From the NCBI RefSeq assembly GCF_000430025.1, contig NZ_AUCZ01000009.1, positions 62,001 to 126,000 of the forward strand: a stretch of DNA of 64,000 nt. The letters run 5' to 3'. The notes under the pieces were generated by a model. It made no database searches, was not told the origin of the DNA, and saw nothing but the letters and a program-made list of their open reading frames with translations. Made by a program: the position numbers and the translations under genes. The DNA is from Flavobacterium suncheonense GH29-5 = DSM 17707. Its GTDB lineage: Bacteria > Bacteroidota > Bacteroidia > Flavobacteriales > Flavobacteriaceae. How positions within the stretch are numbered: position 1 is the stretch's first letter; every line of letters begins with the position of its first letter. Shown here one piece after another: positions 55,939-64,000 of this stretch.

Positions 55939-57210
55939 ATGAATCTTTCCGAACGCGACATCCAACACAACTGGCATCCATACACGCAACATAAAACCGC
56001 CGCGCCGCACATTGCGATTACCAAAGGCGAAGGGGCTTTGTTGTGGGATGAAAGCGGCAAAACCTACATCGATGCCATCGCTTCCTGGTGGGTCAATCCG
56101 TACGGACATGCCAATAAAGTTATAGCTGATGCGATTTACAGACAGCTGACGACTCTGGAACACGTTTTGTTCGGTGGTTTTACCCACGAGCCCGCGGTTT
56201 TGGTGGCGGAAAAACTGATGCAACTGCTGCCGTCCAATCAACAGAAACTGTTCTACTCTGATAATGGTTCGACTGCGGTGGAAATCGCGATCAAAGTAGC
56301 CTTACAGTATTTTTACAACAAAGGCGAACGGCGCACCAAAATCATTGCGTTTGAAAATGCCTTTCACGGCGATACGTTTGCGGCAATGGCGGCCAGCGGG
56401 ATTTCTTTTTTCACGGAAGCGTTTAAAGGCTCTTTGTTGGAAGTAGTGCGCATTCCGTTGCCAACTTCAGGAAACGAAAAAGTCAGTTATGAAGCTTTGG
56501 AAGCCTTGCTGAAAACCAACGAATTTGCGGGATTTATCTTCGAACCCTTAGTGCAGGGCGCGGCCGGAATGGTGATGTACGAAGCAGCCGAACTGGATAA
56601 ACTGATGGTACTTTGCAAAAAACATAACGTTTTCACCATAGCTGACGAAGTCATGACCGGCTTCGGCAAAACCGGCAAAACCTTTGCCTGCGATTATCTG
56701 ACGGAACAACCTGACATGATGTGTTTGTCGAAAGCGCTTACCGGTGGCACCATTCCTATGGCAATCACTACGTTTACCCAGGAACTTTTTGACGGTTTTT
56801 ATGATGATGATGTGAACAAAGCGTTGTTTCACGGCCATACGTTTACCGCGAATCCGACCGGTTGTGCTGCGGCTTTGGCGAGCATGGAATTGTTGGGAAC
56901 TGCTGAAATGCAGGACAACCTCCGTCGTATCAATGCAAAGCACCTCGACTTTCAGCAAAAACTTGCAAACCATCCACGCGTTACGGCTACACGGGTGCTT
57001 GGTGTGATTTTGGCGCTGGAAATCAAAACCGATGGTGCCGAAAGCTATTACGGTAGTTTTAGAAATAAGTTGTACAATTTCTTCATCGACCACGGCATTA
57101 TCCTGCGGCCGGTGGGGAATATCGTGTACGTGTTGCCGCCGTATGTGATTTCCGATGCACAACTCGAAAAAATTTACCAAACTATAGAAGCGGCATTGCA
57201 AGAATGCTAA
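55939..57210 (+). CDS. bioA: Adenosylmethionine-8-amino-7-oxononanoate aminotransferase
   Basis: Converts KAPA to DAPA with SAM as amino donor. The 423-residue class III aminotransferase has WHPYTQHKTAAP near the N-terminus, DNGSTAVEIAIKVALQY, ADEVMTGFGKTGK and the PLP lysine in CLSKALTGG. Its stop codon TAA is followed by the ketoacyl synthase start after 13-19 bases. Confidence 0.96.
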   Translation: MNLSERDIQHNWHPYTQHKTAAPHIAITKGEGALLWDESGKTYIDAIASWWVNPYGHANKVIADAIYRQLTTLEHVLFGGFTHEPAVLVAEKLMQLLPSNQQKLFYSDNGSTAVEIAIKVALQYFYNKGERRTKIIAFENAFHGDTFAAMAASGISFFTEAFKGSLLEVVRIPLPTSGNEKVSYEALEALLKTNEFAGFIFEPLVQGAAGMVMYEAAELDKLMVLCKKHNVFTIADEVMTGFGKTGKTFACDYLTEQPDMMCLSKALTGGTIPMAITTFTQELFDGFYDDDVNKALFHGHTFTANPTGCAAALASMELLGTAEMQDNLRRINAKHLDFQQKLANHPRVTATRVLGVILALEIKTDGAESYYGSFRNKLYNFFIDHGIILRPVGNIVYVLPPYVISDAQLEKIYQTIEAALQEC

Positions 57211-57223
57211 CTTTGCAAAAAAT

Positions 57224-58384
57224 TTGATTTTGAAACCGATTGCCCTCACTGCTTTAGCGTCTTTTTCCCCTTTAGGTAGCCAACCCGAAGCCATTTGGGC
57301 GGAATACCTGAAACCGACGACGGTAATTAGGGAAAAGCAAATCGGTACGCAAAAGGTGCCGGTGGCCGCTTTGCCCGGGGTTTTACTCGAACAGGTAAAA
57401 GCGCTGCGCCAATCCGACCACAAATACAAATCTTTAGACAACTCCGTTTTATACGCGATTTTGGCCGCGCGCCAGGCGGTACAACAGGCCGGATGGAACG
57501 ATCACGATGTCTTCGGCATCAACATCGGTTCTTCGCGGGGTGCTACCGAACTTTTCGAGCAGTACCACGAAGAATTCCTCACTACCGGAAAAACCTCTAC
57601 GTTGGCGTCGCCCACCACGACGATGGGAAATATTTCCTCTTGGGTGGCGCACGATTTAAAAGCCAAAGGCCCCGAAATTTCGCATTCCATCACCTGTTCG
57701 ACCGCTTTGCATGCGTTGCTGAACGGCGTGGCGTGGCTGCGTTCGGGCATGGCCGATAAATTCCTGATTGGCGGGAGCGAGGCCTCTTTAACGCCTTTTA
57801 CCGTGGCCCAGATGCAGGCGCTTAAAATCTATTCCACCGATACGTCCGAGTATCCGTGTCGCGCTTTTGACCTGAACAAAACCAAAAATACGATGGTATT
57901 GGGGGAAGGCGCCGGGATGCTTTGCCTGGAAAGCGGTACTTCGGATAAAGCCCTGGCGTATGTGGCAGGTGTGGGCTATGCTACCGACATTTTGGAGCAC
58001 GGCATTTCCATTTCCACCGAGGCGGCCTGTTTTCAGCAATCGATGCAGATGGCGCTGGGCGATTTGCCGGTAACAGAGGTTGACGCCATCGTGCTGCACG
58101 CGCCGGGCACAATTAAAGGCGATGCTTCGGAAATGGCCGCCATTCAGAAAGTGTTTGGCGAACAGCAGCCGCAGCTTACCACCAACAAATGGAAAATCGG
58201 GCACACCTTTGGCGCTTCGGGCATCCTGAGTGTGGAACTGGCGGTCCTGATGCTGCAGCACCAACAGTTTATCGGCGTCCCTTTTGTAAAACATCAAACC
58301 CCGAAACGACCGCTGAAAAACATTTTGGTCAATGCCGTTGGTTTTGGCGGGAATGCGGTAAGTGTCCTGCTTCGCCGTGCTTAA
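57224..58384 (+). CDS. Beta-ketoacyl synthase in the biotin gene group
   Basis: A 386-residue condensing enzyme. The active-site Cys is at about 158 in SITCSTALHALL; the two His lie in LHAPGTIKGD and IGHTFGASG, with Lys in NKWKIGH. No ATG is available at the N-terminus: TTG at 57224 or at 57230 would start it. Its place after bioA suggests a role in making the pimeloyl precursor; that is inference from position. Several flavobacterial biotin loci are expected to carry such a gene. Confidence 0.85.
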   Translation: MILKPIALTALASFSPLGSQPEAIWAEYLKPTTVIREKQIGTQKVPVAALPGVLLEQVKALRQSDHKYKSLDNSVLYAILAARQAVQQAGWNDHDVFGINIGSSRGATELFEQYHEEFLTTGKTSTLASPTTTMGNISSWVAHDLKAKGPEISHSITCSTALHALLNGVAWLRSGMADKFLIGGSEASLTPFTVAQMQALKIYSTDTSEYPCRAFDLNKTKNTMVLGEGAGMLCLESGTSDKALAYVAGVGYATDILEHGISISTEAACFQQSMQMALGDLPVTEVDAIVLHAPGTIKGDASEMAAIQKVFGEQQPQLTTNKWKIGHTFGASGILSVELAVLMLQHQQFIGVPFVKHQTPKRPLKNILVNAVGFGGNAVSVLLRRA

Positions 58385-58442
58385 TTTTCTTCTTCTTTTT
58401 AGTCCGTAGTTTTTCCTTTTCGGTTGCAAACGTCGTAAAAGG

Positions 58443-58562
58443 CTGTAATTTTTTGAATTCAAAATTTTATTGGATTACAAGATTGTAATTTTTCGTTTTC
58501 AAAAGATCATTTGATTGCAACTTTGTAATCTTTTGAAAAAATAATTCCATTTAATTACAAGT
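58443..58562 (+). repeat. Degenerate tandem repeat, three units of 40 bp
   Basis: Units 58443-58482, 58483-58522 and 58523-58562 align without gaps. Each starts with (C/T)TGTAAT, has a T-rich then A-rich middle, and ends with ATT(A/G)CAA plus two bases. Units 1 and 2 match at 29 of 40 positions by hand count. A weaker shortened copy may lie at 58404-58429. The unit junctions form the near-palindromes ATTACAA-GA-TTGTAAT and ATTGCAA-CT-TTGTAAT. The array lies between the convergent ketoacyl synthase and recX genes. The rest of this 265-base gap shows no gene or terminator. Confidence 0.75.
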
Positions 58563-58649
58563 AAAAATTAGGGCGCAATGTGTTGCCTTACGTGCCGTAG
58601 GAAAGGGAAACCAGAGGTAAAAATTATACGGAAAGACGATGTAGGCGGT

Positions 58650-59132
58650 TTAGTCGTGCGCCAATTCGTTGAGTTTGTCTAAAATAAGAGGGCTTTCCCA
58701 GCCTTTGCGGAGTAAAAAATCGCAGAATTTCTTTTTCTTTTTCGCCGGGTGGGTTTCGGTCAGGCTGTTCCAGTGTTTTTCGGCCAGTTCGTGAAAGGTG
58801 GCGTAATAAGTTTCGTCCGGCAGTTCCTTTAAGGCGGCGTTGATGTTGTATTGGGAAATCTGTCGGCACTTCAGCTCGTTTACAATACGGATTTTACCCC
58901 ATTTTTTTACGTTGTGCTTGCCGCGGGCAAAACTCTGGGCAAACCGTTCTTCGTTTAGGAAATTATTTTCAATCAGATGCACGACTATGGTGTCGATTTC
59001 GGCGGCGGACAGTTTAAATGTCTTTAATTTTTCCGTCACTTCGGCGTGGCAGCGTTCCTGATAACTGCAGTAGTACTCAAGCTTTTTGACGATTTCCGCT
59101 ATCGTATGTATTTTCAGGGAATTACTGTTCAT
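58650..59132 (-). CDS. recX: Regulatory protein RecX
   Basis: RecX restrains RecA filaments. The 160-residue protein has the three-helix repeats of the family: LEYYCSYQERCHAEVTEKL, LIENNFLNEERFAQSFARGK and KFCDFLLRKGWESPLIL. No recA in the window. It is single and convergent with the ketoacyl synthase across the 40-bp repeat array. Confidence 0.9.
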   Translation of the reverse strand: MNSNSLKIHTIAEIVKKLEYYCSYQERCHAEVTEKLKTFKLSAAEIDTIVVHLIENNFLNEERFAQSFARGKHNVKKWGKIRIVNELKCRQISQYNINAALKELPDETYYATFHELAEKHWNSLTETHPAKKKKKFCDFLLRKGWESPLILDKLNELAHD

Positions 59133-59160
59133 AACTTAACGCAAAATTAAAGCATGACGA

Positions 59161-59190
59161 TTGAAAATCTGTTAAAAAGTCGTACCTTTG
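59161..59190 (+). promoter_or_regulatory. Promoter of the large T9SS protein
   Basis: TTG (59161-59163) and TACCTTTG (59183-59190) are exactly 19 bases apart. Transcription would start near 59197, leaving a leader of about 70 nt. Confidence 0.7.
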
Positions 59191-59265
59191 TCGCCCGTTT
59201 TTTTCTGAAAAATGAAAAATAGGGTTGTAAATATAAGAAATTTCACAAAAATATACATATACACT

Positions 59266-62200
59266 ATGAAATTTAAATTTTTACTTTTAGCGGTTTTGTT
59301 CTCGGTTGTAGGTTGGGGGCAGGCGACAGATTTGTTTATTTCTGAGTATGTTGAAGGATCTAATAATGAGAAATATATAGAGATATATAATGGTACTGGA
59401 GCTTCAGTTAATCTTTCTGATTATAGATTGCGATTGTATGCAAATGGAAGCGCAACCGTTTTAAATGATGTTTTATTGTCGGGAACTTTAGCTGACGGTC
59501 AAGTAATTGTTTATAAGAATTCATTAGCTACACTTTTTGCAGGGACTAACAATGCTGCTGTAAATTTTAACGGAGATGATGCTTTGGCTTTGTTTAAAGT
59601 TTCAACAAACTCCAACGTAGATATTTTTGGAAGAATCGGAAACGATCCAGGAACAGCGTGGACTGCAGCTGGGGGTTATACAACTTTAGATAAAACTCTT
59701 CGAAGAAAAACTAATGTATGTGGCGGTGTAACCGTTAATCCAACCGGAACTGGGGTAGGAGCTTTTACTACACTGTCAACGGAGTGGGATATCTTCAATA
59801 TTGATGATGTGTCTGGTTTAGGGTCGCATACTGCTGTATGTTCAAGTGTTCCCGAAATCAATATCTTAGGGAATAGCAATACTATTGCCAGTGGCGATGT
59901 AACCCCAAACACCACAGACGATACCGATTTTGGTACGGTGGCTACCGCTTCGGGAACTATCGTAAAAACGTTTACTATCGAAAACTTAGGAACGGCCGCT
60001 TTAAATTTAACTGGTGCGAGTCCGTATGTATCCATCACCGGGGCAAATGCGGGCGATTTTACGGTAACGGCGATTCCTTCTAACAGCATTGCGGCTTCAA
60101 CAAGTACAACTTTTGCCATTACGTTTGACCCTTTGGCAGACGGTTTGAGAACGGCGAACGTAAGTATTACCAATAACGACAGCAACGAAAACCCGTATAC
60201 GTTTGCCATTCAGGGAACCGGAATCAGTGCGCCTGTAATTACCAGTGCGTTAACCGCTTCGGGTACTCAGGGTTCGCCTTTTACCTATACCATTACAGCG
60301 ACCAATACGCCAACGGGTTACAACGCTACCGGATTGCCGGCAGGTTTGACCATCGATACCAATACCGGAGTGATTTCGGGTACACCAACTGTTACCGGAA
60401 GTTTTAACGTAACGATTACCGCGACTAACGGCGTGGGTTCAGACAATCAGGTTTTGGTGATAACATTAAGTACAGGACCTTGTTTGAGCAATAGTTTTAC
60501 TTCTGCTACTTTTCCACCTACAGGTTGGTTAGCAACAAGTGTAACCAGAAGTACACTTGCTGCCGATTATAACACAGGTCCTGCTGCTGCTGTTTTTGGG
60601 AGTAATAGCGGGTCACTAACGACTAGTGTGATAGCCAACCCGGCACAGTTAAAATTTTATTTGGGAAGATCAACTAATACGACTGCTAAAACCTTGACAG
60701 TTGAAGTGTCAACAACTTCTCAGACCACGGGTTTTGCTACGGTAGCCACTTTTGATCATTCAAATGTTCCTTCAGGTTCTTACGATCAATATACCGTTGA
60801 TTTGTCAGCCTATACCAATAGTGCTACGGTTTGGATTCGATTCACTAAAACCTCCTCAACAACTGCCCCATGGCGTTTAGACGATGTGGAAGTGTTTTGT
60901 GGTGAACCAGCCGACGTAGAAATCGACGTAGCAGGAAACGGTATTTCCATAGCTGATGGCGACACCACACCAACGGTTGCCGATGCTACCGATTTTGGTT
61001 CAACTTTAGTAGGGGTGAGTGTTTCTAATACTTATACCATTACCAATACAGGGACAGATCCGTTAACCATTACCGGGGTTACCATTACCGGAGCCAATGC
61101 GGCTGATTTTACAGTATCTTCAGCCCCGGCAGGTACGGTACCGGCAGGAGGTTCGACAACTTTTGAAATTAATTATACACCAACGGCTTTGGGTACAAGT
61201 AATGCTACGATAAACATTGCCAATAATGATGGGGATGAAAATCCGTATACTTTTACCATTACAGGAATGGCTATTACGTGTACGCCAACCACTTCTGTAA
61301 CTTCCATGAGTCCGCTTTCAGGACCCGAGGGAACTATGATTACCTTTACCGGAACCGGATTTGGAACTATAGCAACTGTAACTTTAGGAGGTACTCCGGC
61401 TACTTTTACAGTAATTTCCGCAACGACACTTCAGGTGGAGGTTCCTGTGGGCGCTTCTACAGGGAGTATTTCGATTCAGGACGCCGGAGGCTGTGAGATT
61501 AAAACAACGGTTTTCACGGTAATCACTCTGGACAATACAACTTGTCAGGGCACCGCGCCTTTAACGGATTTAATTATTTATGACCTTCACGATGAAAGAA
61601 CCGGAGATGGCGGTTTTATCACCTTATACAACGGAACTCCGGTAACAGTGGATTTGGCTGATTACAGCATCTGGAGAACAAGTAATTATGGCGATGGCAA
61701 TGCCATTGACTATGCTAACCTAACCGGAACTATTGCTCCTGGAGCGTTAGGAATCATACGGGTAAATACGGTAGGTTGTGGTCCGGCAGGAACTAACGGA
61801 ACCATTAACGCAGGTTTCAATCAAAATGACCAGATTCAATTGCGCAATGCCGATGGCAGTGTTGTGATTGATGATGTACATACTTATGTGCCTTCAGCCG
61901 GATATTACATGGTTCGTAAAGAAGGGGCGTTAATAGCACGCACGACTTATCAGGATTCGGATTGGAATATCACGCCGTTAGGACCGGGTGTTTGTGAGCC
62001 GACTGCAGGATTGATATTGCCAAATAACGGTGTGCCTCCAACGGTAGCAGCCAACGATCCGGTAGTTACTACCTCTTGTTCTGCTAACACGGCTACTATT
62101 GGTGTAACAGCCAGCGAAGGGTTTGCCGGCGGATTTGAATTGGTTTATCAATGGTATTACAGTGCACCTGGGCAAACCGATTGGACATTAATTAACAACG

Positions 62201-64000
62201 GAGGAATTTACTCCGGGGCGACTACAGCAACCTTAGGCATCTCTGATATTACCGGAGTATTGGGGTATCAGTTTTACTGTAGAGTGTTGGAAAATGCCGC
62301 TACGTGTTTTGTGGCTTCCAAAGCGGTTCAGCTAGATGGTGCAACTTCTACCATCTGGAACGGAACAACTTGGTCTAACGGAACACCGGATTTAAGCAAA
62401 GCGGCCATCATCAGCGGCAATTACGATACGTCACTGCACGGGGATTTCTCTTGTTGTAGTTTAGTGGTAAATCCAACCTTCACTTTAGAAATTAAAGCGC
62501 TGGATTACATAGAAGTACAAAATGATATTACCGTAAACGGAACCCTGAACGTGCGCGACGACGGTTCGTTGGTTCAGATTAACGATGCGGGGGTAAATAC
62601 CGGAAACATCACTTACGAAAGAACAACAACCGGTAATAATTTAGATTATGTATACTGGTCGTCTCCGGTAAATACGGTAAACACACCGGCAACCGGTTAT
62701 ATTTACCGATGGGATCCTGCTTATGCGAATCCGAACGGCGGTTGGGGTTACTGGTTGTTAGCGAGAAACACGGCTATGGCTCCGGGGGTTGGTTACATTA
62801 TGCGCAATGTTTTCAGCAGAACGTTTACCGGAGTACCGCGTAACGGTGTGATTCAGCCAACCATCGGAAGAGCCAATAACACCGGAGCAGATTTTACAGG
62901 CAGCAACGGTACGATTATTACCAACAAAGACGATAACTGGAATTTAATCGGGAATCCGTATCCGTCGGCAATCAAAGCTTTAGACTTCCTGAATTTAAAT
63001 ACCAATATAGAAGGAGCGGTCCGCATCTGGACGCACGGTACAACACCATCAACAACCATCAGTAACCCGGTTTACGACAGTTTTGTATACAACTATACTG
63101 CAGACGATTACATCGTGTATAACGGAACAGGAACCGTAAGCGGACCAGGTGGTTTTAACGGTTTTATTGCTGCAGGACAGAGCTTTATGGTCAATATGAA
63201 TGACGGCGCGGCCACGACTGAAACCGTAACGTTCAACAATTCACTGCGAAGCAAGGACCACAACAACGAACAGTTTTACAAACAGGCCACAGGTAAAAAT
63301 TCTTCAAGTGCCAACGGTACCGATGAAAAACACCGAATCTGGTTGGATCTGGCCAATGCCAATAATAACTCTACCCGAACCTTAATCGGATATGTAACCA
63401 ATGCGACCTACGGGAAAGACCGTTTATACGATGCGGTTACCAATGCTCTAGGCAACGGAATGGCGATTTTCTCGGTGTTAAACGATGAAAGAATGGCCAT
63501 CCAGGGAAGAGCATTGCCGTTTGACAGTCAGGACCGTGTTCCGCTGGGCATCAAAGTACCGACTGCCGGAAGCTACTCCATCGGATTAAGCGCGTTAGAC
63601 GGATTGTTTGCTGCCGGTCAGGCCATTTATTTAGAAGACCGTCTGTTGAACAGCATCCATGATCTGAAAGTAAATCCGTATGTGTTTACTGTGGATCAGG
63701 CCGGTTTAGCTAACGACCGTTTTGTGTTGAGATTTACCAATACAACCTTAGGACAGTCTGATTTCGAAACGGCTGCAAATGCGGTTACCGTATATGGCAA
63801 TGACGGTGTGGTAGTGAAATCGACTGCGGAAGCCATTAAAGAAGTGGTGGTTTACGATGTGTTGGGAAGAACAATTGCACACAAGAAAAATGTTGCGGCC
63901 AACGAAGTACTATTGTCTTCCGTTCGCAAAACACAAAGTGCATTAATTGTAAGAGTGACTTTAGAAAACGGTCAGACCATAGATAAAAAGATACTGTACT
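59266..64000 (+). CDS. Large modular T9SS-exported protein (cut by right edge)
   Basis: The frame is open from ATG 59266 to the right edge (1578 codons). A signal peptide ([19 protein letters not shown]) is followed by a lamin-tail domain (about 21-195), a choice-of-anchor D domain (about 195-320), a putative Ig domain (about 322-402), a beta-sandwich (about 405-547), a second anchor D domain (about 549-669), an IPT/TIG domain (about 670-755), a second lamin-tail domain (about 766-900), an Ig-like domain (about 925-1025) and a long C-terminal region. The end reads [12 protein letters not shown] and resembles the T9SS type A sorting domain; only a few residues are probably missing. Confidence 0.9.
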   Translation, partial: MKFKFLLLAVLFSVVGWGQATDLFISEYVEGSNNEKYIEIYNGTGASVNLSDYRLRLYANGSATVLNDVLLSGTLADGQVIVYKNSLATLFAGTNNAAVNFNGDDALALFKVSTNSNVDIFGRIGNDPGTAWTAAGGYTTLDKTLRRKTNVCGGVTVNPTGTGVGAFTTLSTEWDIFNIDDVSGLGSHTAVCSSVPEINILGNSNTIASGDVTPNTTDDTDFGTVATASGTIVKTFTIENLGTAALNLTGASPYVSITGANAGDFTVTAIPSNSIAASTSTTFAITFDPLADGLRTANVSITNNDSNENPYTFAIQGTGISAPVITSALTASGTQGSPFTYTITATNTPTGYNATGLPAGLTIDTNTGVISGTPTVTGSFNVTITATNGVGSDNQVLVITLSTGPCLSNSFTSATFPPTGWLATSVTRSTLAADYNTGPAAAVFGSNSGSLTTSVIANPAQLKFYLGRSTNTTAKTLTVEVSTTSQTTGFATVATFDHSNVPSGSYDQYTVDLSAYTNSATVWIRFTKTSSTTAPWRLDDVEVFCGEPADVEIDVAGNGISIADGDTTPTVADATDFGSTLVGVSVSNTYTITNTGTDPLTITGVTITGANAADFTVSSAPAGTVPAGGSTTFEINYTPTALGTSNATINIANNDGDENPYTFTITGMAITCTPTTSVTSMSPLSGPEGTMITFTGTGFGTIATVTLGGTPATFTVISATTLQVEVPVGASTGSISIQDAGGCEIKTTVFTVITLDNTTCQGTAPLTDLIIYDLHDERTGDGGFITLYNGTPVTVDLADYSIWRTSNYGDGNAIDYANLTGTIAPGALGIIRVNTVGCGPAGTNGTINAGFNQNDQIQLRNADGSVVIDDVHTYVPSAGYYMVRKEGALIARTTYQDSDWNITPLGPGVCEPTAGLILPNNGVPPTVAANDPVVTTSCSANTATIGVTASEGFAGGFELVYQWYYSAPGQTDWTLINNGGIYSGATTATLGISDITGVLGYQFYCRVLENAATCFVASKAVQLDGATSTIWNGTTWSNGTPDLSKAAIISGNYDTSLHGDFSCCSLVVNPTFTLEIKALDYIEVQNDITVNGTLNVRDDGSLVQINDAGVNTGNITYERTTTGNNLDYVYWSSPVNTVNTPATGYIYRWDPAYANPNGGWGYWLLARNTAMAPGVGYIMRNVFSRTFTGVPRNGVIQPTIGRANNTGADFTGSNGTIITNKDDNWNLIGNPYPSAIKALDFLNLNTNIEGAVRIWTHGTTPSTTISNPVYDSFVYNYTADDYIVYNGTGTVSGPGGFNGFIAAGQSFMVNMNDGAATTETVTFNNSLRSKDHNNEQFYKQATGKNSSSANGTDEKHRIWLDLANANNNSTRTLIGYVTNATYGKDRLYDAVTNALGNGMAIFSVLNDERMAIQGRALPFDSQDRVPLGIKVPTAGSYSIGLSALDGLFAAGQAIYLEDRLLNSIHDLKVNPYVFTVDQAGLANDRFVLRFTNTTLGQSDFETAANAVTVYGNDGVVVKSTAEAIKEVVVYDVLGRTIAHKKNVAANEVLLSSVRKTQSALIVRVTLENGQTIDKKILY

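Noticed and set aside
56548..57441. A 297-codon minus-strand open frame across bioA and the ketoacyl synthase
   Set aside because: Both plus-strand genes have intact catalytic motifs; the antisense frame is a composition effect.
58443..58562. CRISPR array
   Set aside because: The period is 40 bp with three degenerate units and no spacers of unique sequence or cas genes nearby.
59676..60209. A 177-codon minus-strand open frame inside the large T9SS gene
   Set aside because: It is the antisense shadow of a continuous, well-structured plus-strand reading frame with recognisable domains.

Overview
The window looks like chromosomal DNA from a Flavobacteriaceae bacterium (Bacteroidota), close to Flavobacterium. 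Three secreted proteins carry type IX secretion (T9SS) C-terminal sorting domains. Most promoters found are the Bacteroidota type, a TTG near -33 and TAnnTTTG near -7, often with exactly 19 bases between. A GalE-like L-threonine dehydrogenase, an OlsF-type bifunctional acyltransferase, DUF4270 upstream of glmS and many short lipoproteins fit the same group. No phage, transposase, CRISPR array or integrated element was found, so this is mainly housekeeping chromosome.

Layout. 1-5000: aromatic amino acid catabolism (end of homogentisate dioxygenase, HPPD, tryptophan 2,3-dioxygenase), a probable small RNA, a DUF3108 protein and an M23 peptidase lipoprotein that runs into pgi. 6600-18060: mfd, a threonine dehydrogenase, an aldehyde dehydrogenase, thioredoxin coupled to a tiny Cys-containing membrane protein, two identical tRNA-Asn genes, an enlarged RseP and a T9SS M1 aminopeptidase. 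18200-25000: serS, a TPR protein, rsmA overlapping mgtE, and a 2-hydroxyacid dehydrogenase. 25000-32700: small membrane and VOC proteins, OlsF, exonuclease III, an OmpA-type lipoprotein, an aldo/keto reductase. 32700-39400: a PQQ-type sugar dehydrogenase, then an exported alpha/alpha-toroid plus VWA gene pair divergent from a TPR-LytS kinase and its LytTR regulator. 39500-47350: a leftward run with an AsmA-like/GT51 fusion, a zinc-motif protein, a GldH-like lipoprotein, radA, an esterase-fold protein with Asp in place of the nucleophile, a flippase-like protein, panD and panC. 47400-53800: a glycogen-synthase N-domain protein, DUF4270, glmS, atpD and atpC. 53900-58400: biotin genes bioF, bioD, bioA and a ketoacyl synthase. 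58400-64000: a 40-bp tandem repeat array, recX, and a very long modular T9SS protein cut by the right edge.

How they work together. The left block degrades tyrosine and tryptophan. panC/panD and the bio genes make the cofactors pantothenate and biotin. pgi, glmS and the GT51 protein feed or build peptidoglycan. RseP, the M23 peptidase, lipoproteins, OlsF and T9SS cargo reflect an active cell envelope.

The least explained items are the 40-bp repeat array (58443-58562), the probable small RNA whose terminator is also part of the next promoter (1806-1971), the toroid/VWA pair facing a LytS/LytTR system, the three PDZ-like modules in RseP, and the Ser-to-Asp esterase-like protein.
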